From Brucella pseudintermedia (lineage in GTDB: Bacteria > Pseudomonadota > Alphaproteobacteria > Rhizobiales > Rhizobiaceae), in NCBI RefSeq assembly GCF_042697365.1, contig NZ_CP137605.1: a stretch of 64,000 bases of DNA; one strand, given 5' to 3'. Both the position numbers and the translations under genes were made by a program. A model generated the notes under the pieces. The model was not told where the DNA came from. It saw only the letters and a list, made by a program, of their open reading frames with translations, and did no database searches. Positions 1 through 7,688 of this stretch are shown here, piece after piece. Positions within the stretch are counted from its first letter, which is position 1. Each line of letters begins with the position of its first letter.

Positions 1-608
1 AGGATGACGGAGCCGCCCGTGCCGACGAAACGGCGCACATAGGCCATCAGCTGCGCGGCAATGCCTGCATCAAGCGATGAGGTCGGCTCATCGAGAATGA
101 CCAGTTTCGGCGCCGTTCCTGGCGCGGTAAAGTTGATGGCGATTTCCACCATCTGCCGCTCGGCAATCGACAGCTCGTCAAGGGTCGCGCCGCTGTCGAT
201 CCTATGTCCAGGGAAAATCTCGTCGAGCTTCGCAGAAATCAACCCGACGGCCTTGCCGCGCCAGTTCGCGCCTTCAAGGTCGCGCTGCATGATGCGGACA
301 TTTTCGGCAATCGTCAGGTTCGGGAACAGCGACAGTTCCTGAAACACGCAGCGCACGCCGTGCTTGCGCGCCATTGCCACGCCATGTCCCGCTTCGCCGT
401 GATAGGATACGTTGCCCTCATGCGGCGACAGCCCGCCATTGATGACATTGACGATGGTGGATTTGCCCGCGCCATTGTGCCCGACGAGCCCGACACACTC
501 ACCTTCACGGATCACGAGTTCGGCGCCATCCAGTGCCTTCACAGCACCGAACTGCACGCGAATATTGCGCGCGGCGACGACCTCCCGTTTCTCTGCTGTT
601 TCTGTCAT
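1..608 (-). CDS. Sugar ABC transporter ATP-binding protein, 3' end cut by window edge
   Basis: ATPase of a carbohydrate ABC importer of the CUT2/ribose type, acting at the inner face of the membrane. The minus-strand frame opens with ATG at 606-608 (MTETAEKREVVAARNIRVQF) and runs off the left edge, leaving about 202 residues. Walker A is GHNGAGKST, the Q-loop region is FQELSLFPNLTI, the signature region is LSIAERQ and Walker B is LVILDEPTSSLD, so all motifs of one nucleotide-binding domain are intact. CUT2 ATPases are often duplicated (about 500 residues) but single-domain versions occur; the cut prevents a choice. It lies downstream of the binding-protein gene in the same direction, so the two form one operon. 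The permease is presumably outside the window. The exact sugar cannot be read from this. Confidence 0.9.
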   Translation of the reverse strand, partial: MTETAEKREVVAARNIRVQFGAVKALDGAELVIREGECVGLVGHNGAGKSTIVNVINGGLSPHEGNVSYHGEAGHGVAMARKHGVRCVFQELSLFPNLTIAENVRIMQRDLEGANWRGKAVGLISAKLDEIFPGHRIDSGATLDELSIAERQMVEIAINFTAPGTAPKLVILDEPTSSLDAGIAAQLMAYVRRFVGTGGSVI

Positions 609-651
609 ATGTTCAACTGACTGCTCGAAAGGCTGAATAAGGTGACGGAAA

Positions 652-674
652 GGGGCGGGAACGAAGCCCGCCCC
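652..674 (-). other. Intercistronic stem-loop between binding-protein and ATPase genes
   Basis: An 8-bp perfect GC stem (GGGGCGGG at 652-659, CCCGCCCC at 667-674) with a 7-nt loop lies just after the binding-protein stop codon. On the minus strand it is followed by only TTTCC, so it is at best a leaky terminator. Hairpins here commonly stabilise or partly terminate the mRNA so that the periplasmic protein is made in excess over the ATPase. That role is inferred. Confidence 0.6.
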
Positions 675-701
675 AATCGTCCAATGACGCAAGGACGCGG
701 C

Positions 702-1718
702 TTATTTCGCGGCGTCGATGACCTTCTGCGCGTCTTCAAGCGAATATTCGACATTCGCGACGCCACCCTTCTGGGTGTTGGCTAGGTCCTTTTCGAGCGA
801 TTCCTGGCTGACGCTGAGGAACGGAACGACGAGGTCCTTCTTCACCTCCTTGCCGTCAAGGATCTGCTGGGCAACCCAGAAAGCAAGCGTGGATACGCCG
901 GGTGCAATCGAAACCGACATGGTTTCATACCCGTTGGCGTCCTTTTGGCTCTTCCACCACTGCAATTCATCTTCACGGTTGCCCATGATGATGATCGGCG
1001 TTTCGCGCTTGGCAGCGGCGAAAGCCTGCGCGGCGCCGTAACCGTCACCGCCTTGCGTCACCACCGCATCCACTTTCGGCAGGCTTGGGAGAATGCCCGC
1101 GACGGCACGCTGTGCCACGTCTGCGGCCCAGTCACCATTGACGGAACCGACGATCTTGAATTTCGGATGCTTCTTCACGCCTTCTTCGATGCCTGCATGG
1201 ATGTTGTCATCGACGGAAACACCGGCAAGGCCACGAATTTCGAGCAGGTTGCCGCCATCCGGGAGGCGCTTGGCAAGATAGTCGATCTGGCTTTCACCCA
1301 TCGCCTTGAAATCGACCGCGATGCGCCATGCACAAGGCTCGGTCACGATGCCGTCGAAGGAAACGACCGTAATGCCCGCGTCGCAGGCTTCCTTGATTGC
1401 GCCGTTCAACGCGGTCGGCGAGGCGGCATTGATGACGATGGCGTCATAGCCTTGCAGGATCATGTTCTGAATCTGCGCGGCCTGTTCGGTCGCCTGGTTT
1501 TCAGCCGTCGTGAACGGATCAGCAGCAGCAACAACGCCAGCCTTCACGGCTTCCTTTGTAATCTTGTCCCAGCTTTCCAGCATGGCCTGACGCCACGAAT
1601 TGCCCGCATAATTGTTCGAGAATGCAATCTTCTTCGATGATGTGTCAGCCGATGCGCCGCCTGCGGCCAGAACACCTGCCAGTGCTGCGGATGCGAAAAG
1701 GATTTTTGCGAGTTTCAT
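702..1718 (-). CDS. Periplasmic sugar-binding protein of an ABC importer (PBP1 fold)
   Basis: Captures a sugar in the periplasm and delivers it to the membrane complex. The 338-residue protein begins with a classical signal peptide (residues 1 to about 24, Lys-rich start, Ala/Gly-rich core, ending ASA). The mature part has the type-I periplasmic-binding fold typical of ribose/xylose-binding proteins: KIAFSNNYAGNSWRQ at the start, then IQNMILQGYDAIVINAAS, later VVTQGGDGYGAAQAF. The length is normal. The start codon follows a GGGAGGAATGA-type ribosome-binding site. It is first in the operon and is followed by a hairpin and the ATPase. A divergent two-component system lies across the shared upstream region and may respond to or control this uptake; that link rests on position only. 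The ligand is unknown. Confidence 0.9.
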   Translation of the reverse strand: MKLAKILFASAALAGVLAAGGASADTSSKKIAFSNNYAGNSWRQAMLESWDKITKEAVKAGVVAAADPFTTAENQATEQAAQIQNMILQGYDAIVINAASPTALNGAIKEACDAGITVVSFDGIVTEPCAWRIAVDFKAMGESQIDYLAKRLPDGGNLLEIRGLAGVSVDDNIHAGIEEGVKKHPKFKIVGSVNGDWAADVAQRAVAGILPSLPKVDAVVTQGGDGYGAAQAFAAAKRETPIIIMGNREDELQWWKSQKDANGYETMSVSIAPGVSTLAFWVAQQILDGKEVKKDLVVPFLSVSQESLEKDLANTQKGGVANVEYSLEDAQKVIDAAK

Positions 1719-2032
1719 TCATTCCTCCCAGTTGCCAGTATGCGACCCGCAGCGCCCCGGCACTTCGGATCGTCTGAATTGATTATGGCGCGAGCCTCCC
1801 GCACCGCCGCTCCTCAACGGCACCAGTCCGCGCCTGATGCGATTTACACTCTTGTATCGCGGGCAATTTTCTGGTGAAGCGAGGATGAAAGAAGAGGAGC
1901 CTTCTGTGAAGGCCGAATGAAGCAACTGACTTGCGGGTTCCCGCAGTAAAATTGCGGGAACCCGCAAGACGCGCCGAGGCTGTCGCGGCGTATTATAGCT
2001 TATGAGCAGTTTGCGTTCCGGAGGAGAGACGC
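1719..2032. promoter_or_regulatory. Divergent intergenic region between sugar-binding gene and sensor kinase
   Basis: 314 bp with no convincing gene. It must hold the promoters for the leftward transport operon and the rightward two-component operon. The outstanding element is the duplicated palindrome at 1930-1968. A strong Shine-Dalgarno, GGAGGAGAG (2020-2028), precedes the kinase start. The possible leftward ORF over 1719-1967 has no family signature and is not accepted. Confidence 0.6.
1930..1968. promoter_or_regulatory. Tandem GCGGGnnCCCGC palindromes, candidate operator
   Basis: Two 12-bp half-palindromes, GCGGGTTCCCGC (1933-1944) and GCGGGAACCCGC (1954-1965), lie 21 bp centre to centre, i.e. 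two helical turns. They also form a perfect 16-bp inverted repeat (1930-1945 and 1953-1968) around a 7-nt AT-rich spacer. The distance to the rightward start is 65 bp and to the leftward start about 210 bp. The geometry fits a dimer-of-dimers binding site, and the adjacent LuxR-type response regulator is the obvious candidate protein. The arms could also form a stem-loop in RNA. No U-tract follows, so a terminator is unlikely. Confidence 0.5.
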
Positions 2033-3271
2033 TTGCTTGAACTCGCGCCCCAAAGGTTGCTCGACCACTATCTGAATATTTCCAGATTGCTGGCGGGACA
2101 ACTCGACTTCGATTCCATCATCCGGGCGGTGGCGGCAGAGATCACGCATATCGTGCCCTATGATCATCTGGACGTCTGCATCAAGACGCTGGATGGAAAG
2201 TTTCATATCGCCTATGAGAGCGGCATATCGACGGACTGGAGCCGCAATCCGCCCGCGCCGCTTTCCGGCAGTCCTATCCGGACAGTGCTTTCCGGCGAGG
2301 CCGATCATCTTTTGACCGACGATGCGCGCGCCGATCCGCGCTTCCATTTTGCGGGCGCCTTCTCCCGTCCCATCATAGAGCATGATCTCAAGGGTCGCCT
2401 GCATGTGCCGCTGAAGGCGCAAGGCGATATTATCGGCGCGCTCAGCTGTTCCAGTCTCACCCCTGCCTGCTACACCATGCGCGACGTGGAAAACGCCCAG
2501 TCGATTGCCGATCTGCTCACCCCCTATTTCTTTGCGATCCGTGCGGCCGAGCAGGCCAAGCGTTCCGCCATCGTGGAAGCGGAAGCGCGGGCGCGCGAGG
2601 AAGGCCTGCGTTTCGGCGCTTTGAAACTGACAGAAGCGCTGGAGATTGAGCGCCACCGCATCGGCATGGACCTGCACGACCAGACGCTGGCCGATCTGAC
2701 ACGGCTGGCGCGCCACGTCGAACGGCTTACCCATGCGCCAGACCTTTCAGGCGAGCAGCTTGAACCGCTGTTTCGCGGCCTCCAGCATTGCATGCACGAT
2801 CTCCGACAAATTATTGAAGAAGCGAAGCCTTCAATTCTCCAGCTTTTCGGTTTCGTGCAGGCGACGGAAAACCATCTGGGCCGTTCGGTGCGCGACAGCG
2901 GGTCAACCATCGAATGGACGCTCGACGATCACAGCGACGGCATGGCTGACCGGCTGGAGGAAACGGTTGCAACCTCGCTGTTCCGCATCGTGCAGGAGGC
3001 GATCAACAATGCGATACGCCATGCTCATGCAAGTCGGTTGCGCGTCACGCTCCGCAACAAGGGCGGTCGGCTGCATGTCGAAGTCGCGGACAACGGCATA
3101 GGCATGGATCGCCAGATGCAGCGTCCCGATGTCGGGCACGGCATCGATAATATGCGCACGCGGGCGCGGTTGATTTCTGCAAGTTTCGCTATCAGGAAAA
3201 ACGGGGAAGGCGGCGGCACCAGTGTGACGATCCACCTGCCTGCGGAAATTTGCCGGGAGGGCGGAGAATAA
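2033..3271 (+). CDS. GAF-domain sensor histidine kinase (NarX/DegS-like HisKA_3 class)
   Basis: Cytoplasmic sensor kinase, 412 residues, no membrane segment. Residues about 15-165 look like a GAF sensory domain. A helical linker leads to the dimerisation box RIGMDLHDQTLADL, where His215 is the expected phospho-acceptor. The ATPase domain has the N-box VQEAINNAIRHAHA, the G1 box VADNGIGMD and the G2-like GHGIDNMRTRA. This is the HisKA_3 plus HATPase_c arrangement that pairs with LuxR-type regulators. The start is a TTG, chosen because GGAGGAGAG sits 5 nt upstream and the only nearby ATG (2002) runs into a stop in another frame. The response regulator begins 2 nt after the stop, so the pair is co-translated. 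The signal is unknown; a soluble GAF kinase beside a sugar ABC operon suggests an intracellular metabolite. Confidence 0.88.
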   Translation: MLELAPQRLLDHYLNISRLLAGQLDFDSIIRAVAAEITHIVPYDHLDVCIKTLDGKFHIAYESGISTDWSRNPPAPLSGSPIRTVLSGEADHLLTDDARADPRFHFAGAFSRPIIEHDLKGRLHVPLKAQGDIIGALSCSSLTPACYTMRDVENAQSIADLLTPYFFAIRAAEQAKRSAIVEAEARAREEGLRFGALKLTEALEIERHRIGMDLHDQTLADLTRLARHVERLTHAPDLSGEQLEPLFRGLQHCMHDLRQIIEEAKPSILQLFGFVQATENHLGRSVRDSGSTIEWTLDDHSDGMADRLEETVATSLFRIVQEAINNAIRHAHASRLRVTLRNKGGRLHVEVADNGIGMDRQMQRPDVGHGIDNMRTRARLISASFAIRKNGEGGGTSVTIHLPAEICREGGE

Positions 3272-3272
3272 A

Positions 3273-4031
3273 ATGCATGTCTTGATCGTGGAAGATGATC
3301 CGTTGCACCGCGCCTATCTTGGCGAGGCCGTGCGCGCGGCCTTGCCTGAATGCAGCGACGTGCTGGAAGCCGACAATGGGTCTGCCGGCGAGAAACTGGC
3401 GCGCCAGCACAGGGCAGCGCATATCGTCATGGATTTGCAGATGAACGGACGCAACGGTATCGAGGCGGCGCGCACCATCTGGAAGGAAAATCCTGAAACG
3501 CGCATCCTGTTCTGGTCGAACTATGCCGATGAAGCCTATGTGCGCGGCGTGTCGCGCATCGTGCCCGAAGGGGCGGCTTATGGCTACGTGCTGAAATCGG
3601 CGTCCGACGACAAGCTACGGCTGGCATTGCGCAGCATCTTCGTCGAGGCACAATGCGTCATCGATCGCGAGGTGCGCGGCCTGCAGCAAAAGAGCCTTGG
3701 CCATGCCAGCGGTTTCAGCGAAAGCGAATACGAAATTCTGGTCGATATAGCGTTGGGCCTGACGGATCGCGTTATTGCACGCCGCCGCAATCTGTCTCTC
3801 AGAAGCGTTCAGAACAGATTGCAGCAACTCTATGAAAAACTTGGCGTCTACCAGGAGAAGGGTGAACCCGACGAAGGACGTTTCAACCTCCGGGCCCGTG
3901 CAGTCACAGTGGCACTTCTACGCAAACTTTTGAACTATAGCGCGCTGGAACGCGCCGAAGTCGAGCTCAATGAGTGGCTTACCGCATCGGCCCGGAAATC
4001 GGACTCGATTTTCGGAAAGCACGATGCGTAG
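3273..4031 (+). CDS. Response regulator with receiver domain and LuxR-type HTH
   Basis: Partner of the upstream kinase; 252 residues. The receiver domain starts MHVLIVEDDP (acidic pocket) with the phospho-acceptor Asp54 in IVMDLQMNGRNG, and the later Lys in YVLKSASDDK. The C-terminal output domain resembles a LuxR/NarL helix-turn-helix, FSESEYEILVDIALGLTDR then RRNLSLRSVQNRLQQLYEKLGV, but is followed by an unusually long tail of about 55 residues. The recognition segment is divergent from canonical LuxR (SVQNRLQ instead of TVKxHxx), so family assignment is firm but DNA specificity is not. It ends 2 nt before the convergent reductase gene, with no terminator visible between them. Confidence 0.85.
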   Translation: MHVLIVEDDPLHRAYLGEAVRAALPECSDVLEADNGSAGEKLARQHRAAHIVMDLQMNGRNGIEAARTIWKENPETRILFWSNYADEAYVRGVSRIVPEGAAYGYVLKSASDDKLRLALRSIFVEAQCVIDREVRGLQQKSLGHASGFSESEYEILVDIALGLTDRVIARRRNLSLRSVQNRLQQLYEKLGVYQEKGEPDEGRFNLRARAVTVALLRKLLNYSALERAEVELNEWLTASARKSDSIFGKHDA

Positions 4032-4033
4032 TT

Positions 4034-5158
4034 TCAGGCGATGACAGCCGCCTTCAGACGAGACTGCTTGAGATCAAGGCCGAGTTCAGCCGCGCGGGCG
4101 ATGACCGGCGCGAAGCGCCGCCGCTTCTTTTCCTCATGGTTGGAAGCAATGTCGGCAATGCGGTGCCTGAGGAAAGGGTTGAGAAACCGTTCCCGTACCG
4201 AATCCACATAAGCTGACGCCTGTTCGCCAAGACCGTCTGCGGCAAATATCGGCAGCACTTCTTCGCGCCAGACCGCTTCCAGTTCGCTCCGGATCGTCTC
4301 ATCCTGCATGGCTTCCAGCACGATCTCGTCTTTCGGGCGGCCGCCCTTGAGCCAATGTTCTGCGATGAATGTATGGCCAAGGTTGAGCAGGTAGAGTTTC
4401 AGATGCTCATAGCGCGCCAGATCGTCGGTGACGACAATATCCTTGTGTTCGCAAGGGAGCTTCAGGCCGTCTGCATTCTCGATTGCCCAGAGCGCATAGG
4501 GTTCGGCAACGGCGCCGATGGGTTCGATGGGTTCTGAAACGATGCGGTCAACAAGGCTGTTGGCGAAGATGCAGCGCGCTTCGAGCCATTGCACGAAACT
4601 GTCCGGCAGTTTCCAGTCTTGAGCCAGATTTACAAGGATCGCACGAAGCTTGTCGCCATTGCGCGAGATCAGCTCGCAGGGAAATATCGACAGCGGCGCA
4701 TCGGGATTGTGCTGCCAGCGATGATGCAGCAGCACCAGCAGCTTGGCTGGAAAGCTTTTCGGCAAAGCTTCCGGATTGGCAAGAAGCGAGCTGTCATCGC
4801 TTCTGTCGAGCTCGAAACCCTTGTCGCCGGTGTTGGAGAGGATCACATCGACGCTGGCGCCAAGGTCGAGAATCGCAGCCCAGTCATGATGCGCGGAGTA
4901 GGCCGCGGTGACGCCCTTCGCCTGATATTCATTCTCGAATGGCTTGCCGTCGACCAGTCCACGGATCATGACGGGATAGCTGCGGCTTTCGTTCAAAGCC
5001 GCGATCCGCTGGCTGCTCTGCGGGTTGGAAGTGGTCTGCACGACGGCGATTGTCCCGATGGCTTTGCCATTGGCAAGCGCTTCCGAAACAAAGAAATCGG
5101 CATGAGCCAACAGAAAACGGCTGGTGCCGAACTGCAGGATCGCTGGCTTATTGTGCAT
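4034..5158 (-). CDS. Tagaturonate/fructuronate reductase family (mannitol dehydrogenase superfamily)
   Basis: NAD-dependent polyol/hexonate oxidoreductase of the UxaB/UxuB type. It is expected to interconvert a keto-hexuronate (such as tagaturonate) and an aldonate (such as altronate) in the cytoplasm. The N-terminus PAILQFGTSRFLLAHADFF matches the family's FGxGxFxRAH dinucleotide-binding start. The middle has a Lys/His-rich catalytic region, KLYLLNLGHTFIAEHWLKG, fitting the family's KxxxxNxxH motif. At 374 residues it is shorter than E. coli UxaB (about 480), which suggests a compact subfamily. The start follows GGGAGAAGG. It is divergent from the FadR-type regulator and faces a UxaA-like dehydratase gene set, which supports a hexuronate role. 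Which epimer it uses cannot be decided. Confidence 0.75.
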   Translation of the reverse strand: MHNKPAILQFGTSRFLLAHADFFVSEALANGKAIGTIAVVQTTSNPQSSQRIAALNESRSYPVMIRGLVDGKPFENEYQAKGVTAAYSAHHDWAAILDLGASVDVILSNTGDKGFELDRSDDSSLLANPEALPKSFPAKLLVLLHHRWQHNPDAPLSIFPCELISRNGDKLRAILVNLAQDWKLPDSFVQWLEARCIFANSLVDRIVSEPIEPIGAVAEPYALWAIENADGLKLPCEHKDIVVTDDLARYEHLKLYLLNLGHTFIAEHWLKGGRPKDEIVLEAMQDETIRSELEAVWREEVLPIFAADGLGEQASAYVDSVRERFLNPFLRHRIADIASNHEEKKRRRFAPVIARAAELGLDLKQSRLKAAVIA

Positions 5159-5365
5159 GACCTTCTCCCATAAATCAGTGGTTTTAACTAAGCGATGCGC
5201 GGCAAATTGGTCAAGCCAGTGACACTATTTATCAGCCAAAGGATTCGAGTGCAGATGTGGAAATGTGCGATTTTCCGCAGTTCATCGGGGTTTTAAGCAT
5301 ATTGCGCTTCATTCTCCTTCGAAATATGGTAAGGCCAATTCGAGGAGAGGCGAATTGGGAGCACA
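5159..5365. promoter_or_regulatory. Divergent promoter region with candidate FadR-type operators
   Basis: 207 bp between the reductase and its regulator. Two similar sites, TTGGTCAAGCCA (5207-5218) and ATGGTAAGGCCAAT (5326-5339), share the form TGG-N5-CCA, resembling the TTGGT..ACCAA operators of FadR/UxuR-type GntR proteins. Next to the second is a perfect 8-bp inverted repeat, CCAATTCG (5335-5342) and CGAATTGG (5351-5358), whose loop is AGGAGAGG. This could act as operator or as an RNA hairpin near the regulator's start codon. Binding by the adjacent regulator is inferred. Confidence 0.45.
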
Positions 5366-6073
5366 ATGAGCGACTTTACGGCAACCGCGGAACCGCGCAG
5401 GCTTTATCAGCAGATTGCAGATCGGGTGAGAAATCTCATTCAGGACGGCCAGTTTCCTGCTGGCAGCAGGCTGCCGGCTGAACGCGAGCTGGCACAGCAG
5501 CTCGGCGTGTCGCGGCCTTCGCTGCGCGAGGCGCTGATTGCACTCGAAATCGCCGGCAATGTCGAAATCCGCATGGGTTCCGGCATCTATGTTACGGCGG
5601 AGTCGGAAAAGCGTTCATTTTCCCATGGAACTTCCATCGGCGAGAGCCCGCTTGAAATCATGCAGGCACGCGAAATGGTCGAAGGCAGCGTGGTGGTGAC
5701 GGCCTGCGCGCGCATGACGCCTGAAAGACTGGCTGAACTGCGCGCGACGATTGACGCGATGAAAGTGAATGTCGATGCCGGGCGCAAGGCGATTGAACTC
5801 GACAGGCAGTTTCATCTGCTCATAGCCGAGCAGTCGGGCAATTCGGTTCTGGCGCGCATCGTGCGCGACCTTTTCGACGAGCGGCATAGTCCGCTGACGT
5901 CGCATATCAGGACGCGCTTCGAGGATAACGATACATGGGCTCTGGCTTTGGCCGAGCACGAAGCCATCTATGCAGCCCTGGAGGCAAGAGATCCGCTTCA
6001 GGCGCAAGCAGCCATGCGAACGCATCTGGACCGATCCAAGCAGCGTTGGATGGATAACGAACCCAGCGAGTGA
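5366..6073 (+). CDS. GntR-family transcriptional regulator, FadR subfamily
   Basis: DNA-binding regulator, 235 residues. The N-terminal winged helix is complete: LYQQIADRVRNLIQDGQFPA, then LPAERELAQQLGVSRPSLRE. The C-terminal FCD ligand domain begins near residue 90 (SPLEIMQAREMVEGSVV). It contains the metal/ligand histidines in QFHLLIAEQSGN and EHEAIYAALEARD and ends with a helix carrying AAMRTHLDRSK. This subfamily typically senses sugar acids and controls hexuronate genes. It lies between the divergent reductase and the downstream dehydratase-dehydrogenase-TRAP genes, so it most likely represses both arms. The start is preceded by GGGAG (5357-5361), partly buried in the inverted repeat described above. 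Confidence 0.9.
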   Translation: MSDFTATAEPRRLYQQIADRVRNLIQDGQFPAGSRLPAERELAQQLGVSRPSLREALIALEIAGNVEIRMGSGIYVTAESEKRSFSHGTSIGESPLEIMQAREMVEGSVVVTACARMTPERLAELRATIDAMKVNVDAGRKAIELDRQFHLLIAEQSGNSVLARIVRDLFDERHSPLTSHIRTRFEDNDTWALALAEHEAIYAALEARDPLQAQAAMRTHLDRSKQRWMDNEPSE

Positions 6074-6107
6074 TTAGCCGGGGCGATTTGGGAGTGAGGT
6101 CAGACAC

Positions 6108-7652
6108 ATGAATGATTCCGTTGCTACAGCGGTTGCGCCGGTAATTTTGCTGCATCCTTCGGATGATGTTGCGGTGGCGCGCGTTTCGGTTCGCGCGGGC
6201 GATCCGATCGGACTTGACGGGATCAAGGCCCGGGAACTGATCGGGCGCGGCCACAAGGTTGCCGTTCGCGACATTCCGGAGGGCAAGGAAGTCCTGAAAT
6301 ACGGGCAGGTGATCGGCGTTGCGACGAAGGACATCGCGCAGGGCGAGCATGTGCATCTGCAGAACCTCGCCATGCTGCCTTCCGAACACGAGCACCAGTT
6401 CTCCATCGACATTGAAGAACGCGGCATGCTGCCGGAGGCGGAGCGCCGTCATTTCATGGGCTTCGACCGGGGCGCTGGCGGCGTCGGCACGCGCAATTTC
6501 ATCGGCGTGATTTCGTCGGTCAATTGCTCGGCAACGGTGTCGCGTTACATTGCCGATTATTTCAACCGGATGGGCGGTCTCGACGGTTTCGACAATGTGG
6601 ATGGCGTCGTGGCGCTGACGCATGGCAGCGGCTGCGCGCTCAACACCAAGTCGGAAGGCTATCGCCTTTTGACCCGCACTATTCAGGGCTATGCCAAGCA
6701 TCCGAATTTCGGCGGCATATTGCTGATCGGGCTTGGCTGCGAAACCAACCAGATTGCGCCAATTCTCGAGCATTATCGCATGGAAGAAGGCTCGCGCCTG
6801 CGCACCATGACGATCCAGCAGCATGGCGGCACGCGCAAGACCATTGATCATGCGATTGCCGAGATCAAGGAAATGCTGCCGCTGGTCAATTCGGCGGTCC
6901 GCACCAAGCAGCCCCTGTCGAAGCTGAAAGTGGCGCTGGAATGCGGCGGCTCGGACGGTTATTCCGGTATTTCCGCCAATCCGGCATTGGGCTATGCCTC
7001 GGACCTTATCGTGCGCAATGGCGGCACGACCGTCCTGTCGGAGACGCCGGAGATCTATGGTGCCGAACATCTTCTGACGCGCCGCGCGGTAACGCCTGCG
7101 GTGGCGGAAAAGCTGTTGCAGCGCATCGACTGGTGGCGCGACTACACGGCGCGCAACGGCGACGAACTCAACAACAATCCGTCGCACGGCAACAAGCTTG
7201 GCGGACTCACCACCATTCTGGAAAAGTCGCTCGGCGCGGTTGCCAAGGGTGGCTCCATGCCGCTCAAGGCGGTCTACGAATTTGCTGAAACCGTCACCGA
7301 ACCGGGTTTCGTGTTCATGGACACACCGGGTTATGACCCCGTTGCCGTGACCGGACAGGTGGCCGGCGGCTGCAATGTGATCTGCTTCACTACGGGTCGC
7401 GGTTCGGTATCCGGCTTCAAGCCTTCCCCCTGCATCAAGATCGCCACGAATTCCGAAATGTACGAACACATGAAGGAAGACATGGACATCAATTGCGGCG
7501 GCATCGTCACCGGCGACGAGACCATCGAGCAGTCCGGTACGCGCATCTTCGAACATATCATCGCGGTCGCATCCGGCGAGAAGACGCTGAGCGAAGTCTA
7601 CGACTATGGCGACAACGAATTCGTGCCGTGGCAGGTCGGCGCCGTAACCTGA
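6108..7652 (+). CDS. uxaA: Altronate dehydratase family protein (UxaA-like)
   Basis: Metal-dependent dehydratase of the altronate/galactarate family, which converts an aldonate such as D-altronate to 2-keto-3-deoxygluconate. It has 514 residues, the full two-part architecture. An N-terminal SAF-type domain (residues about 10-95, ILLHPSDDVAVARVSVRAGD) precedes the UxaA catalytic region starting about residue 120 (GFDRGAGGVGTRNFIGV, then ALTHGSGCALNTKSEGY, GLGCETNQI and ECGGSDGYSGISANPALG). Conserved cysteines occur in VNCSATVS, GSGCAL, GCETNQ and MDINCGGIV. The gene is 34 nt after the regulator and 36 nt before the dehydrogenase, so one operon is likely. The symbol is given at family level; galactarate or another sugar acid remains possible. 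Confidence 0.82.
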   Translation: MNDSVATAVAPVILLHPSDDVAVARVSVRAGDPIGLDGIKARELIGRGHKVAVRDIPEGKEVLKYGQVIGVATKDIAQGEHVHLQNLAMLPSEHEHQFSIDIEERGMLPEAERRHFMGFDRGAGGVGTRNFIGVISSVNCSATVSRYIADYFNRMGGLDGFDNVDGVVALTHGSGCALNTKSEGYRLLTRTIQGYAKHPNFGGILLIGLGCETNQIAPILEHYRMEEGSRLRTMTIQQHGGTRKTIDHAIAEIKEMLPLVNSAVRTKQPLSKLKVALECGGSDGYSGISANPALGYASDLIVRNGGTTVLSETPEIYGAEHLLTRRAVTPAVAEKLLQRIDWWRDYTARNGDELNNNPSHGNKLGGLTTILEKSLGAVAKGGSMPLKAVYEFAETVTEPGFVFMDTPGYDPVAVTGQVAGGCNVICFTTGRGSVSGFKPSPCIKIATNSEMYEHMKEDMDINCGGIVTGDETIEQSGTRIFEHIIAVASGEKTLSEVYDYGDNEFVPWQVGAVT

Positions 7653-7688
7653 TCCCTTTCTTCAACGACGACTGACAGGAATAATTCG

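Noticed and set aside
1719..1967. Leftward 82-codon frame in the sugar-ABC upstream region
   Set aside because: It lies in the promoter region, lacks a ribosome-binding site and shows no similarity I recognise.
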